The notes under the pieces were generated by a model. The model ran no database searches. It saw only the letters and a program-made list of their open reading frames with translations, and was not told where the DNA came from. From contig CACAYF010000010.1 in the NCBI GenBank assembly GCA_902536655.1, forward strand, positions 1 through 61,399: DNA of 61,399 nt. The letters run 5' to 3'. Position numbers and translations under genes: made by a program. The DNA is from an uncultured Alphaproteobacteria bacterium. Its GTDB lineage: Bacteria > Pseudomonadota > Alphaproteobacteria > Methylaequorales > Methylaequoraceae. Shown in pieces: positions 26,095 to 34,996 of this stretch (within the stretch, counting starts at the first letter, position 1; the number at the start of each line of letters is the position of its first letter).

Positions 26095-27566
26095 GTTCCA
26101 CAGAAAGTATTTGTAATTACCTCATCTGGTTTTGGTGGCAGGCCGTAGGAGTTTTTTGATTTTTTTTCTTTGAATGGTTCTCGAACCAATTCTAAAAGTT
26201 CCCTCATCTTTGAAAAATTATTTTCTTGCATAGCTTGATGTATTACGGACTCTACCAAGTGATTTCTTGGAATATAAATTGGGTTTATTTTTAACATTTT
26301 TTTTGAAATAATTAACCTTGATGAATTTTCAGTCTCAAGCCTTTTATTCCATTTTTCAAACCAATTTTTTGTTTCTTTTGATGCTTTCAATTCTTTTTCA
26401 AAAAAACTGTTTATTTTGGAGGAAGTAATTTTTGAAAGATTTCTAAAAGATAACGTAAAATCCATATTATTTTTTTGCATTATTTTAAAAAAATCGTTTA
26501 TCAAAATATGATCATCTTTTATTTTTTTTTTAAATCCTAATTTTTTTCTCATTTCATCTAACCAACATTCCTCAAAATATTTTGGATAGATTTCTAAACA
26601 ATTAATGGCTTTTTTTTTGGCAGTTTCAAAATTATTGTCTAAGAGAGGTATAAGGCATTCTGCAAACTTAGATAGGTTCCACAACATTATTTTACCTTGA
26701 TTAATATAAGAATACCTTCCACTTTGATCAATATAACTAAAGACTCTAGTAGGATGGTATTCATCCATAAACGCGCATGGGCCAAAGTCTATGGTCTCTC
26801 CGCTTATAGAAGTATTATCTGTATTCATTACTCCATGAATAAAGCCCACACTCATCCATTTTGCTACTAATTCGGCTTGTAACTTAATTACACTTTTTAA
26901 AAGATATTCGTAAGGTTTATTTTTGTTTTTTCTTGCAAAATGTCTTGTAATTGAATAATCAGCTAATTTTTTCAGAGAAGAAAAATCCTCTTTAAAAAAG
27001 AAAAATTCAAATGTTCCAATTCTTATGTGACTTGAAGCAACTCTGGTTAAAATTCCTCCTTTCAAAGGCTCCTCTCTCAGAACAGTTTCTCCAGTACTTA
27101 CCATTGCTAATGAACGTGTACTCTTTATTCCAAGATAATGCAATGATTCACTAAGGATATACTCTCTTATAACAGGCCCGAGTGGAGATCTTCCATCTCC
27201 TTGTCTAGAGAAAGCAGTTCTCCCTGATCCTTTTAGTTGTATATCAAATCTTTCTCCATTTTTTGCAATCTGTTCGCCAATTAAAATCGCTCTTCCATCA
27301 CCTAGTTGTGGCACAAAATTTCCAAACTGATGCCCAGCATAGACCATCGCGATTGGTTTGGCTCCTGCGGGTAAATTATTTCCTGAGAAAATTAGTTTGC
27401 CTTGATCTTGGTCGGCAACAGAATTGTTAACGTTCAGAAATTTTGAAAGTTCAAAATTGAATTCTATTAATTTTGGATTTGATACTGGTTTTGGTTTGAT
27501 TTCTTGATAAAAAGTTTTTGGTAATTTATGGTATGTATTGTTAAAATTAAAAAACGTCTTTTTCAA
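26091..27566 (-). CDS. selO: Protein adenylyltransferase SelO (YdiU/UPF0061)
   Basis: 491-residue pseudokinase that transfers AMP to protein hydroxyls, linked in bacteria and mitochondria to redox homeostasis. Recognised by MVYAGHQFGNFVPQLGDGRA, LKGSGRTAFSRQGDGRSPLG, TGETVLREEPLKGGILTRVA and the catalytic region MNTDNTSISGETIDFGPCAF. The best start is TTG at 27566, preceded by GGAGG six bases upstream and overlapping the DUF445 stop as TTGA; the frame further upstream is just DUF445 in another phase. It probably forms a two-gene unit with DUF445. Confidence 0.93.
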   Translation of the reverse strand: MKKTFFNFNNTYHKLPKTFYQEIKPKPVSNPKLIEFNFELSKFLNVNNSVADQDQGKLIFSGNNLPAGAKPIAMVYAGHQFGNFVPQLGDGRAILIGEQIAKNGERFDIQLKGSGRTAFSRQGDGRSPLGPVIREYILSESLHYLGIKSTRSLAMVSTGETVLREEPLKGGILTRVASSHIRIGTFEFFFFKEDFSSLKKLADYSITRHFARKNKNKPYEYLLKSVIKLQAELVAKWMSVGFIHGVMNTDNTSISGETIDFGPCAFMDEYHPTRVFSYIDQSGRYSYINQGKIMLWNLSKFAECLIPLLDNNFETAKKKAINCLEIYPKYFEECWLDEMRKKLGFKKKIKDDHILINDFFKIMQKNNMDFTLSFRNLSKITSSKINSFFEKELKASKETKNWFEKWNKRLETENSSRLIISKKMLKINPIYIPRNHLVESVIHQAMQENNFSKMRELLELVREPFKEKKSKNSYGLPPKPDEVITNTFCGT

Positions 27567-28240
27567 CTTAAACCTCCAAGAAAGCCTAAAATAAGTCCAA
27601 TCAAAAACCCAAATACTCCTCCCCATACAACCAGCCATCCAAGATGTTTGTGAATAATATCTTTTATTATAAACTTTACTTGTTCTGGGCTTAATTCATT
27701 CAACCTTGAGTCAATTATTAACTCAACTTCACTTTTAAAATCTTCAGAAAGTGAACTATTAGCAAAATTTTTATTTTTTAATTCATCTATTGTTTCTTTA
27801 ATTTTAGTTTTTAATGGTTCCTTTAAAGGTTCCAAAGCTTTTTCACCCCCAACCATTTGTAGCATAGATCCTAATGATGATTCTTTTATTGCTTCAATAA
27901 GCTTAATATAGATCTCGTCATAGTTAATTTTATTTAAAATTTCATCGACAGGAAAACTTTTTGTTGATGAAAAATTCTCTAAAGCTTTGGAAGAAAAAAA
28001 CTCATGCATAATTAAATTTTTAATTCCTTCCTTGAACTCTTTAAATCTCAGTGGAATAACACCGGAACCAATAAGAAGTGGAACTTTCTCAAAAAGCATA
28101 TGAACGGCAAGCCAGTTAGTCAATCCACCTGATAATCCAAATAAACCCGCCATAAAAATTTCTGCAGAATAGAATGGAGAAACTGTTCCATATATAGTTA
28201 TTAAAAGTGTGGTGATATTTGTTATAAGTCCTTTATTCAT
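27563..28240 (-). CDS. DUF445 family membrane protein
   Basis: About 225 residues. The N-terminal half has two hydrophobic segments and the family signature GGLTNWLAVHMLFEKVPLLI followed by GSGVIPLRFKEFKEGI. A soluble, helical middle (about 70-190) is rich in Lys and Glu, and a final helix is glycine-rich (GWLVVWGGVFGFLIGLILGF). DUF445 proteins have no established function. I use the ATG at 28240; a TTG four codons earlier is possible. The end overlaps the selO start. Confidence 0.8.
   Translation of the reverse strand: MNKGLITNITTLLITIYGTVSPFYSAEIFMAGLFGLSGGLTNWLAVHMLFEKVPLLIGSGVIPLRFKEFKEGIKNLIMHEFFSSKALENFSSTKSFPVDEILNKINYDEIYIKLIEAIKESSLGSMLQMVGGEKALEPLKEPLKTKIKETIDELKNKNFANSSLSEDFKSEVELIIDSRLNELSPEQVKFIIKDIIHKHLGWLVVWGGVFGFLIGLILGFLGGLS
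27564..27577 (-). promoter_or_regulatory. Ribosome binding site fixing the selO TTG start
   Basis: On the minus strand GGAGG (27577-27573) is followed by TTTAAG and then TTG (27566-27564). This strong Shine-Dalgarno with ideal spacing lies inside the last codons of the DUF445 gene and argues against any upstream start. Confidence 0.7.
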
Positions 28241-28300
28241 TTTTAAAAACAATTGTGTTCTAACAAAATTTAAAATTTGTTGAATTTATTTTCAACTAGG

Positions 28301-28771
28301 TCATGCTCCGTAAGGTATAGATGAGTGATGAAGGTTGATTCTTAACTCATTATTATTTATCTTTATAAATCCAAAAGTATATTCAACTTTAAGTATTTCA
28401 TTTTCCTGATTTTTAAAAAAATAATTCCCCATGGAAAGTAAGTAATTATTGTACTCTGTTATCTTATAGTTCTTAAATTCTATCGATTTCCAATTTTTAA
28501 TTGCAAACCCACTGTCCTCTTTGCACGTATTATTTTGGCCTAAAAAATATGACAAAAACTCTTCTTTTGATGATCTAAATTGATCTACCTTCGCCAAAGT
28601 AGGTTTGAACAAAACATCACAATAATCAAAAGCATAAATTTTTTGCATCAATTCTGATGTTAATTTATCAACATTGTTTTTTTTTTTATATTCATGTCCA
28701 ATTTCAATCACAATGTTTGCCCATCTTCTTTGCATTTGAGAAACCAAATTTACCATTTCCTTTTTAATCAT
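28301..28771 (-). CDS. SnoaL-like (NTF2-fold) domain protein, function unknown
   Basis: About 156 residues. The pattern of an N-terminal helix, DVLFKPTLAKVDQFRSSKEEFLSYF in the middle and a C-terminal strand block YTFGFIKINNNELRINLHHSSIPYG resembles the NTF2/CaMKII-association type of SnoaL-like protein seen in marine bacteria, where the HHSS-P ending recurs. Such proteins are often mis-named phosphoribosyl-AMP cyclohydrolase. No catalytic set is evident. ATG at 28771 is the likely start; no Shine-Dalgarno is seen. Fold assignment is tentative. Confidence 0.6.
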   Translation of the reverse strand: MIKKEMVNLVSQMQRRWANIVIEIGHEYKKKNNVDKLTSELMQKIYAFDYCDVLFKPTLAKVDQFRSSKEEFLSYFLGQNNTCKEDSGFAIKNWKSIEFKNYKITEYNNYLLSMGNYFFKNQENEILKVEYTFGFIKINNNELRINLHHSSIPYGA

Positions 28772-28881
28772 TCGAATTCGCAAATTTAATTAACATTCTA
28801 GACCTCACTTTTTTAATAAATTTAATTAAAATTTTAAATCATTAATTAGATTTTAATTGTTTCTAATGATACGATTATAAA

Positions 28882-29424
28882 ATGAAATTTCACTTCTTTT
28901 TAATAATTTTTTTTATATTAGTTAACAAAATAAATGCAATGGATTTACTTCAAAACATAGAATCAGAAAATTCTTTAAAAAAATGGAAATTTGTTTCAGA
29001 TAAAGTAATGGGTGGAATATCTGAAGGTAAATTTGAAATATTAAAAGATAAAAAAAATAATTTTTTAAGACTAAGTGGTATTGTCAGTACTGAAAATAAT
29101 GGCGGCTTTATTCAAATAAGGACTAACTTTGATGTAAATGAAGAAAATTTTAATGGAATTAGAATAAAGGCAAGAGGTTTGCCAAGTGAATATTTTATTC
29201 ACATTAGGACATCTTTTCTTTTATTGCCATGGCAATATTATTCAGGAAAATTTGTCGTTTCAGAAGTTTGGGAAGATCATGAAATTTTATTTGAGGATTT
29301 TGAAAAATCTAATTTTTATCAACCATCGCTCTTTAGCTCTTCAGATATAAAAAGTATTGGATTTGTTGCTTTTGGAAAGAATTTTGAACCACAGTTGGAT
29401 ATTTTAAAAGCAGAACTATTCTAA
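28882..29424 (+). CDS. CIA30-family (complex I intermediate-associated 30-like) secreted protein
   Basis: 180 residues with a signal peptide (FHFFLIIFFILVNKINA). The body starts with WKFVSDKVMGGISEGKFEI, the hallmark of the CIA30/NDUFAF1 beta-sandwich fold, and continues NNGGFIQIRTNFDVNEENFNG, GIRIKARGLPSEYFIHIRTS and PWQYYSGKFVV. Bacterial members usually have unknown carbohydrate-binding-like or assembly roles; secretion here argues against a direct complex I job. It is followed after 3 nt by the TIGR03643 gene. Confidence 0.82.
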   Translation: MKFHFFLIIFFILVNKINAMDLLQNIESENSLKKWKFVSDKVMGGISEGKFEILKDKKNNFLRLSGIVSTENNGGFIQIRTNFDVNEENFNGIRIKARGLPSEYFIHIRTSFLLLPWQYYSGKFVVSEVWEDHEILFEDFEKSNFYQPSLFSSSDIKSIGFVAFGKNFEPQLDILKAELF

Positions 29425-29427
29425 GTT

Positions 29428-29721
29428 GTGAAAAAATCAAATAGACCAGAAACAAAAGTTAAGAATAAAGAACCTAATATTTCAGACCCAGATTGGATAG
29501 TTTGGGCTGCATGGGCTGATAGAATTACATTTGAAGAAATATTTGAAAAAACCGGAAAATCTGAGTCTGATGTTATTAAAATAATGCGAAGAACTTTAAA
29601 AACAAAAAGCTTTAAATTATGGAGAGAAAGAGTTCACTCTAAATCAATCAAGAATAGAAAGAGGTTTGAAGTCTCTAGAAAAAAATTAAAAATGCGTAAA
29701 TCTGATTTTTTTAAAGATTAA
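29428..29721 (+). CDS. TIGR03643 (DUF2805) family protein
   Basis: 97 residues, start GTG. The conserved core WIVWAAWADRITFEEIFEKT, then SESDVIKIMRRTLKTKSFKL and WRERVHSK, matches TIGR03643. It looks like a helix-turn-helix: the segment ESDVIKIMRRTLKTKSFKLW could be a recognition unit, and the tail is very basic. No function is established. Its end overlaps the opposing TerB-like gene by 11 nt. Confidence 0.82.
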   Translation: MKKSNRPETKVKNKEPNISDPDWIVWAAWADRITFEEIFEKTGKSESDVIKIMRRTLKTKSFKLWRERVHSKSIKNRKRFEVSRKKLKMRKSDFFKD

Positions 29722-30160
29722 GTGCAGTTTGTGCGTTTTGTTTTGCCTCAGCATTTTCTTTTCCTGTTAAATGAAATAGTCCAGTGAGTTTTGTCATCAT
29801 TGATGCTTCAAAATCATCGATGACGCCGTCTGATAAAATTATTTTCCAGAGTAACTCAAAAATGAAGAGTATTTCGTCTTTATTAAAATTGTCTCTGATT
29901 TCTTTAGTTAATGAATAAATTTCAATGTTTTTTTCAGAGCTTTCGTTAGCTGTTTCAAAACATTTTTCAACCTCAGAAGAATCAAGATGTAACTTGTTCT
30001 TTAAAATTTTTTTTATTTGCTCTTTTTCTGTATCAGTGAAATTATCATCACTTCTAGCACATTCAACTAAAAGTGTTGATATTAAAACAGCTTTGTCAAT
30101 AGGTGAGAGTTCTTGGGTTTTAAGATTTTCGTTCTTTAGTTTTTCAAATATAGCAAACAT
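29711..30160 (-). CDS. TerB-like (tellurite resistance/DjlA N-terminal) domain protein
   Basis: 149 residues, all helical. Two acidic motifs typical of the TerB fold appear: CARSDDNFTDTEKEQIKKIL (about 35-54) and ILSDGVIDDFEASMMTKL (about 107-124). TerB-like domains bind metal ions and associate with membranes or stress proteins; most single-domain members have no known activity. No other ter gene is present, so tellurite resistance should not be inferred. Confidence 0.8.
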   Translation of the reverse strand: MFAIFEKLKNENLKTQELSPIDKAVLISTLLVECARSDDNFTDTEKEQIKKILKNKLHLDSSEVEKCFETANESSEKNIEIYSLTKEIRDNFNKDEILFIFELLWKIILSDGVIDDFEASMMTKLTGLFHLTGKENAEAKQNAQTALNL

Positions 30161-30187
30161 AAATAAAAAATAGGTTTTAAAACTTCA

Positions 30188-30221
30188 TTGACAAGGCAAA
30201 ATATCCATATAGCATTATACA
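30188..30221 (+). promoter_or_regulatory. Candidate sigma-70 promoter for the TonB-dependent receptor
   Basis: A perfect TTGACA (30188-30193) lies 60 nt before the receptor start. Downstream hexamers are imperfect: CATTAT at 30213-30218 (spacing 19) or TATACA at 30216-30221 (spacing 22). The -35 match is the only strong element. Confidence 0.35.
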
Positions 30222-30252
30222 TTTGCAAATATTGTGATTCAAGAGTATAAAT

Positions 30253-32763
30253 ATGAATAAAAACTATCTCCAAGCCCTTGCTTTAAGCCTTACTTCAACC
30301 TTCGCATTAGCTCAAGACAAAACTTATGTTGCTCCCGACGTCAACATAATATCGGTATCACCAGTCCAAGGATCAGGTCTAAATATCGACAGGGTTCCAG
30401 GTAAAATTCAAACAATTAATAGAGACCAACTTGGCAAAAAAAAAAATTTATCAATTACAGAAACATTAAACAGAGAAACAACAGGTATATCTTTGTTTAA
30501 TTTAAACAGCTCCCCTATGCAGAATGACATTAATTTTAGAGGTTACGTTGGTGGCCCTCTTTTAGGCACAGCCCAATCCATAGCTGTTTATCAGAATGGT
30601 ATGAGAATAAATGAATCTTTTGGAGAAGTTGTTCAATGGGACTTAGTTCCCGATTTTGCTACACACAGCATGCAAATTTTTACGGGTGGTGACCCAATCT
30701 TTGGTCAAAATGCACTTGGAGGAGCGATCACAATGGAAATGAAGAATGGTTTTAATTTTCAAGGTGCTAACATCACCACTTCTGGAGGTAATCATGGAAG
30801 AACAAATGAGATTCTTGAATATGGACAAGAATTTGGAGATTTTGGTATATATTTGGGAGCAAATTTCAATTACGACAACGGGTATAGAGAACATTCTGAA
30901 TCATATTTAAATACTGTTTTTGGGGATGTAAGGTATAGGCCAAATGATGATACAGAGCTCTTTGTAAATTTTGGTCAAGCTTACACAGATTTAAGAGGTA
31001 ACGGTGCCGTGCCTTTAACATTAATGGATTTAGAGGGAAGAGACGCTATCTATACTTATCCTGACAACACACATAATAAAAATTATTATGCTAACTTTGG
31101 TGGTAATCATTTTGTTAATGATAAGTTGTCGCTTCAGGGCAATATCTTCTACCGTCATATGGAAAGAAGAAATTATAATGGTGATGAGTTTGAAGCAGGT
31201 GATTGCGGAAAAGGATACAATTTTACAAAAGGAACAGCTGATGGAATTCTTTGTTCAGAGTTAGAGGTAACTGGTGGCTCTGACGAACAATATCTAGACG
31301 TATCTGGAGCTGCAATCAGTTATACCGCACTTGGTTTGGAGCTTGAGGATGACGAGAACGAAGTTGAAAGTATTGGTGCAATTAATAGATCTAACACGAA
31401 ACAAAATCAAATGGGGTTAAACTTCCAGTCAACACTTGATCATGGTTTGTATAATAAAAATAACACACTCATTACAGGCCTTGCTTATGAATTCTCGCAT
31501 AATAGTTTTGCGTCTTCGACAGAACTTGGTATAATCCAGTCTGACAGAGGTGTTCAAGGTACTGGGGTTCTTCTCAGTCAAGATTCCGAGGGTGAAAACA
31601 TTTTTATAACAAATCTCGAAGCAACAACACATAACTTAGCTCTATATGGAAGTAACACTATTGATTTAGATGATGTTACTTCTTTAAATTTGTCTGGAAG
31701 ATGGAATTGGGCTTCTCTAAAAATGGAAGACCAATACTCCTCGGCACTTGAAGGACATCATTTTTTCAATGAATTTAACCCTGGGGTTGGAATAACAAGA
31801 AAGTTAGGCGATACGTTCGCGTTTGGTAATACAACAGTATATGCGACATACAAAGAATCGAGTCGCAACCCTTCTGTTGCGGAGCTTGGTTGTGCTGACC
31901 CCGCTCAACCGTGCAGACTTCCAAACTCATTCCAAGCTGACCCTCCTTTAGATGAAGTGAAAAATAGAAGCTTTGAATTTGGGGCAAGGGGCGTCAAAGA
32001 CGGTCTTAATTTATTTGGTTTAGATCACAGTGTTAATTGGAATGCAACAGCTTTTGCTGGACGAAACTTTAATGACATCATTTTTATTGGTGGAAACAGA
32101 GTTGGGACAGGTTATTTTAGAAACGTTGGTAATACTCAAAGAATGGGTACTGAATTAGCTATAAATGGTAAACTGGGAAAAAACATTACTTGGTACGGTA
32201 ACTACTCATATGTTAGGGCTTCATTTGAAACTCATCAAAAGATTGCAAGTGCTGGACACTCAGAAAATCCTCATCCGTGTGAAGGCCCAGAAGAATATGG
32301 TGCTGGTGGTGATGCCGCAGCTACAGCTGATCAAGCGTCTTGTGAAGCCAAAGAATCATATCAAATTCAAGTGGGGCCCGGTGACGCTATTCCTGGTATA
32401 TCTCCCCATATTGGTAGGATTGGCATTGGTTTTATCCCTTTTGATGGTTTAGGATTATTTGTAGACACAGAATATAATTCAAGGCAGTTCTACAGAGGTG
32501 ACGAAAATAATGCGGAAGGAAAACAAGTTCCTGGCTATTTTCTTCTAAACGCTTCCTTGGAATACACAGTTCCAAGAGCTAATGCTGATACAGCTGGATT
32601 CAGCACTTCCATATTTCTTGAAGGAAGAAATCTTCTAGATACAAATTTTGAGAGTGGTGGAATTTTAGCTGAAAATGAGGTGGACGGAACAGGAGGTAGT
32701 GGAACTTTTGTTACACCAGGTCAACCACTTACAGTCTTTGGTGGCATGAAATTCACATGGTAA
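30253..32763 (+). CDS. TonB-dependent outer membrane receptor
   Basis: 836 residues. A signal peptide (ALALSLTSTFALAQ) precedes a TonB-box-like DVNIISVSP (about 29-37). The plug domain includes SITETLNRETTGIS, NDINFRGYVGGPLLG, SIAVYQNGMRINESFGE and FGQNALGGAITMEM. The 22-strand barrel fills the rest and ends with FGGMKFTW, an aromatic C-terminus suited to BAM insertion. Three cysteine pairs lie in predicted loops. The substrate is unknown; no tonB/exbBD is nearby. The gene looks less AT-rich than its neighbours. A PepSY protein follows 45 nt downstream. Confidence 0.95.
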   Translation: MNKNYLQALALSLTSTFALAQDKTYVAPDVNIISVSPVQGSGLNIDRVPGKIQTINRDQLGKKKNLSITETLNRETTGISLFNLNSSPMQNDINFRGYVGGPLLGTAQSIAVYQNGMRINESFGEVVQWDLVPDFATHSMQIFTGGDPIFGQNALGGAITMEMKNGFNFQGANITTSGGNHGRTNEILEYGQEFGDFGIYLGANFNYDNGYREHSESYLNTVFGDVRYRPNDDTELFVNFGQAYTDLRGNGAVPLTLMDLEGRDAIYTYPDNTHNKNYYANFGGNHFVNDKLSLQGNIFYRHMERRNYNGDEFEAGDCGKGYNFTKGTADGILCSELEVTGGSDEQYLDVSGAAISYTALGLELEDDENEVESIGAINRSNTKQNQMGLNFQSTLDHGLYNKNNTLITGLAYEFSHNSFASSTELGIIQSDRGVQGTGVLLSQDSEGENIFITNLEATTHNLALYGSNTIDLDDVTSLNLSGRWNWASLKMEDQYSSALEGHHFFNEFNPGVGITRKLGDTFAFGNTTVYATYKESSRNPSVAELGCADPAQPCRLPNSFQADPPLDEVKNRSFEFGARGVKDGLNLFGLDHSVNWNATAFAGRNFNDIIFIGGNRVGTGYFRNVGNTQRMGTELAINGKLGKNITWYGNYSYVRASFETHQKIASAGHSENPHPCEGPEEYGAGGDAAATADQASCEAKESYQIQVGPGDAIPGISPHIGRIGIGFIPFDGLGLFVDTEYNSRQFYRGDENNAEGKQVPGYFLLNASLEYTVPRANADTAGFSTSIFLEGRNLLDTNFESGGILAENEVDGTGGSGTFVTPGQPLTVFGGMKFTW

Positions 32764-32808
32764 AATAAAATAAGTTGTTTTAAGTCTAATTTTGACTATT
32801 TGAATATT

Positions 32809-33363
32809 ATGAATAAAAATTATTTTCTTTATATTTTTGCGCTAATGCCTTTTTTAGTTGTCAACAGTGTAGCAAAAGCTAATGATAATTTTGACCTTGA
32901 CGACATTAAGCTATACGACATTGTTAAAGTTGAACAATGTCTCGATCAAGCTTACGACACAGTTCCAGGTCATGCTAGAAAATTAGAATTTAAAATCGAA
33001 GGAGATGATCCTATCTATGAGTTTGATATTGAATCATCTAAAGATGGTTCGACGTATAACGTTGAATGTAATGCAGAAGAGGGCTTCATCATAGAAGTTG
33101 AAAGGGAAGTTGACGAGAACAATCCTATTTTTAAGAGTGGAGCTAAAGTTACAATACAACAAGCTAAAGATTATGCATTGAAAATCCATCCTGGAATAGT
33201 AGTAGCTGAAGAAAGAGAAATTGGTATGGATGGGACTCTAACCTACGAATTTGACATTCAAACTAACACAGGTTATGAAATAAAAGTTGATGTTGATGCA
33301 GTTACTGGAAAAATCGAAGAAGCTAATTTCGAACTTTATGAAATTGGAATCGAAAAAGAATAA
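32809..33363 (+). CDS. Periplasmic protein with two PepSY-like domains
   Basis: 184 residues: signal peptide (FLYIFALMPFLVVNSVAKA) then two similar units. Unit one, about 38-95, has GHARKLEFKIEGDDPIYEFD then NVECNAEEGFIIEVEREVD. Unit two, about 105-180, has VTIQQAKDYALKIHPGIVV, then TYEFDIQTNTGYEIKVDVDA and TGKIEEA. This E-F-D-I/V-D-x-x-TGKI pattern is PepSY. PepSY proteins are often found beside metal or siderophore receptors or as protease inhibitors. It is probably coexpressed with the receptor. I start at MNKNYF; a TTG 9 nt earlier is possible. The 164 nt that follow hold no gene I can see. Confidence 0.82.
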   Translation: MNKNYFLYIFALMPFLVVNSVAKANDNFDLDDIKLYDIVKVEQCLDQAYDTVPGHARKLEFKIEGDDPIYEFDIESSKDGSTYNVECNAEEGFIIEVEREVDENNPIFKSGAKVTIQQAKDYALKIHPGIVVAEEREIGMDGTLTYEFDIQTNTGYEIKVDVDAVTGKIEEANFELYEIGIEKE

Positions 33364-33527
33364 ACTAGTTCAGACAGGTAACTAATCATTTCAATTTCTG
33401 TTACAACAAAAATTATTTCAAATCTCGAAAAGGTTTTCCTGATTCAAGTTAATAACTGATACCAGTCACACCTTTACTTCTTTAGTAGCAAAAAATAAAA
33501 AAAACTTTTCACCTTTATCAATTACAA

Positions 33528-34943
33528 TTATCTTTCTAACGGTATCAAATCAAATAGATGTTGATTCATCAAAAGATGAACAACGATACAAGCAGCATAT
33601 CCAAGTAAGATAGCCCATGCCCATTTTAAATGTGCAAAGAAGGTGTACACTCCTCTGGCTTGACCCATTAAAGCAACTCCTGCTGCAGAACCAATCGACA
33701 ATAACGACCCACCAGTCCCTGCAGTCAAGGTAATTAACAACCATTGCCCCATATCCATTTCAGGATGAGCAGTTAATACAGCATACACAATAGGAATATT
33801 ATCAATTATAGCTGAAAGAATACCTACCAAAATATTAGCATTAGTGGGACCGAGCGTTTCATACATGGGTCCAGAGATTAATTGTAAATAACCAAGAGAT
33901 GCGAGCCCCCCAACTGCTACTAATATTCCATAGAAGAATAATAGGGTATCCCACTCAGCTCTTCCTGTTATAACAAAAATATCAAATTTGTTTTTGTCAG
34001 GACTTTTTATTTTAAGAAAATAACCATATGTTCCTAACATTCCTAATCCAAACATCATGCCAAGGATTGGCGGCATATGAAGAACATTGTGCCCGGTTAC
34101 AGTTAGCGTAATTGTTAAAATTCCTAAGAAAGCAATAACATGGCCTCCTGGAAGTATTTGTACTTTTTTTCCATCACCCTTTGGAACTTCATCAGGTATT
34201 GCAAAATACATTATAGCAGCTGGAACAACGTAATTAACAACTGATGGAACAAAAATATTAAAGAAATCAAAGAATGAAACAAATCCACGTTGCCATACCA
34301 TCAAGGTTGTAATATCACCAAAGGGTGAAAATGCTCCACCTGCATTTGCAGCAACAACAATGTTTATAAGCCCAGGAACTATAAAGGCTTTATTACCTCT
34401 TCCAGCCACCATTACAACTGTTCCTAGAATTAGCGCAGTAGTTAAATTATCAGCAATAGGAGATAGAAAAAAAGCAATAACTCCTGAAATTAAAAAGATC
34501 TTTTTATAGCTAAAATTATTATTTGATAACCATGAACATAGTGCATCAAACATTCTTCTTTCAGTTAAGGAGTTTACATAAGCCATTGCAACGAAAAGGA
34601 AAAAGAATAGTTCTGCAAATTCTAGAACCACATGTCTAAATTGCGTTTCAGCCCATTTTGGGGAGATAGACGGATCTTGCGAAGCTACGTATGCAATTAC
34701 AACCCAAATGATAGTGGCAGCTAAAATTACTGGTTTGGATTTTCTGAAGTAAGTAAATTCTTCCGCCATTACAAATCCATAAGCAATGATAAAAATTAGT
34801 ATGCAAAAAATACCAACCGGACTAAAAATCATGTTTAGTGAGGTTGGTCCGTCAGATGCACTTGCTGCAAAACAAAGCTCAGGAAGAAAATTAAATGAAA
34901 GAAATGTTAATAAAAAAATGCTAAGTTTAAATAAAATGTTCAT
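33528..34943 (-). CDS. nhaD: Na+/H+ antiporter NhaD
   Basis: 471 residues with an N-terminal signal-like segment and about twelve helices. NhaD-type landmarks include FAELFFFLFVAMAYVNSLTERRMF, LSPIADNLTTALILGTVVMV, NIVVAANAGGAFSPFGDITT and IDNIPIVYAVLTAHP. It exports Na+ or Li+ in exchange for protons, a fit with a saline habitat. It is a monocistronic gene divergent from the aminopeptidase, with 53 nt between starts, and convergent with the PepSY gene across the only roomy convergent gap in the window. Confidence 0.93.
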   Translation of the reverse strand: MNILFKLSIFLLTFLSFNFLPELCFAASASDGPTSLNMIFSPVGIFCILIFIIAYGFVMAEEFTYFRKSKPVILAATIIWVVIAYVASQDPSISPKWAETQFRHVVLEFAELFFFLFVAMAYVNSLTERRMFDALCSWLSNNNFSYKKIFLISGVIAFFLSPIADNLTTALILGTVVMVAGRGNKAFIVPGLINIVVAANAGGAFSPFGDITTLMVWQRGFVSFFDFFNIFVPSVVNYVVPAAIMYFAIPDEVPKGDGKKVQILPGGHVIAFLGILTITLTVTGHNVLHMPPILGMMFGLGMLGTYGYFLKIKSPDKNKFDIFVITGRAEWDTLLFFYGILVAVGGLASLGYLQLISGPMYETLGPTNANILVGILSAIIDNIPIVYAVLTAHPEMDMGQWLLITLTAGTGGSLLSIGSAAGVALMGQARGVYTFFAHLKWAWAILLGYAACIVVHLLMNQHLFDLIPLER

Positions 34944-34996
34944 GTATCCCCTTTTTCATTACTTAAAAACAACAAATATATATTCCATAGAAAATA

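Noticed and set aside
28301-28771. Phosphoribosyl-AMP cyclohydrolase
   Set aside because: Similar proteins carry this name in databases, but none of the HisI metal-binding cysteines or motifs are present; an NTF2/SnoaL-like fold fits better.
29711-30160. Tellurite resistance function for the TerB-like protein
   Set aside because: Only a stand-alone TerB-like domain is present, without terC, terD or other ter genes.
33364-33527. Bidirectional terminator between the PepSY gene and nhaD
   Set aside because: The space is sufficient, but I could not find a convincing stem followed by a T run on either strand.
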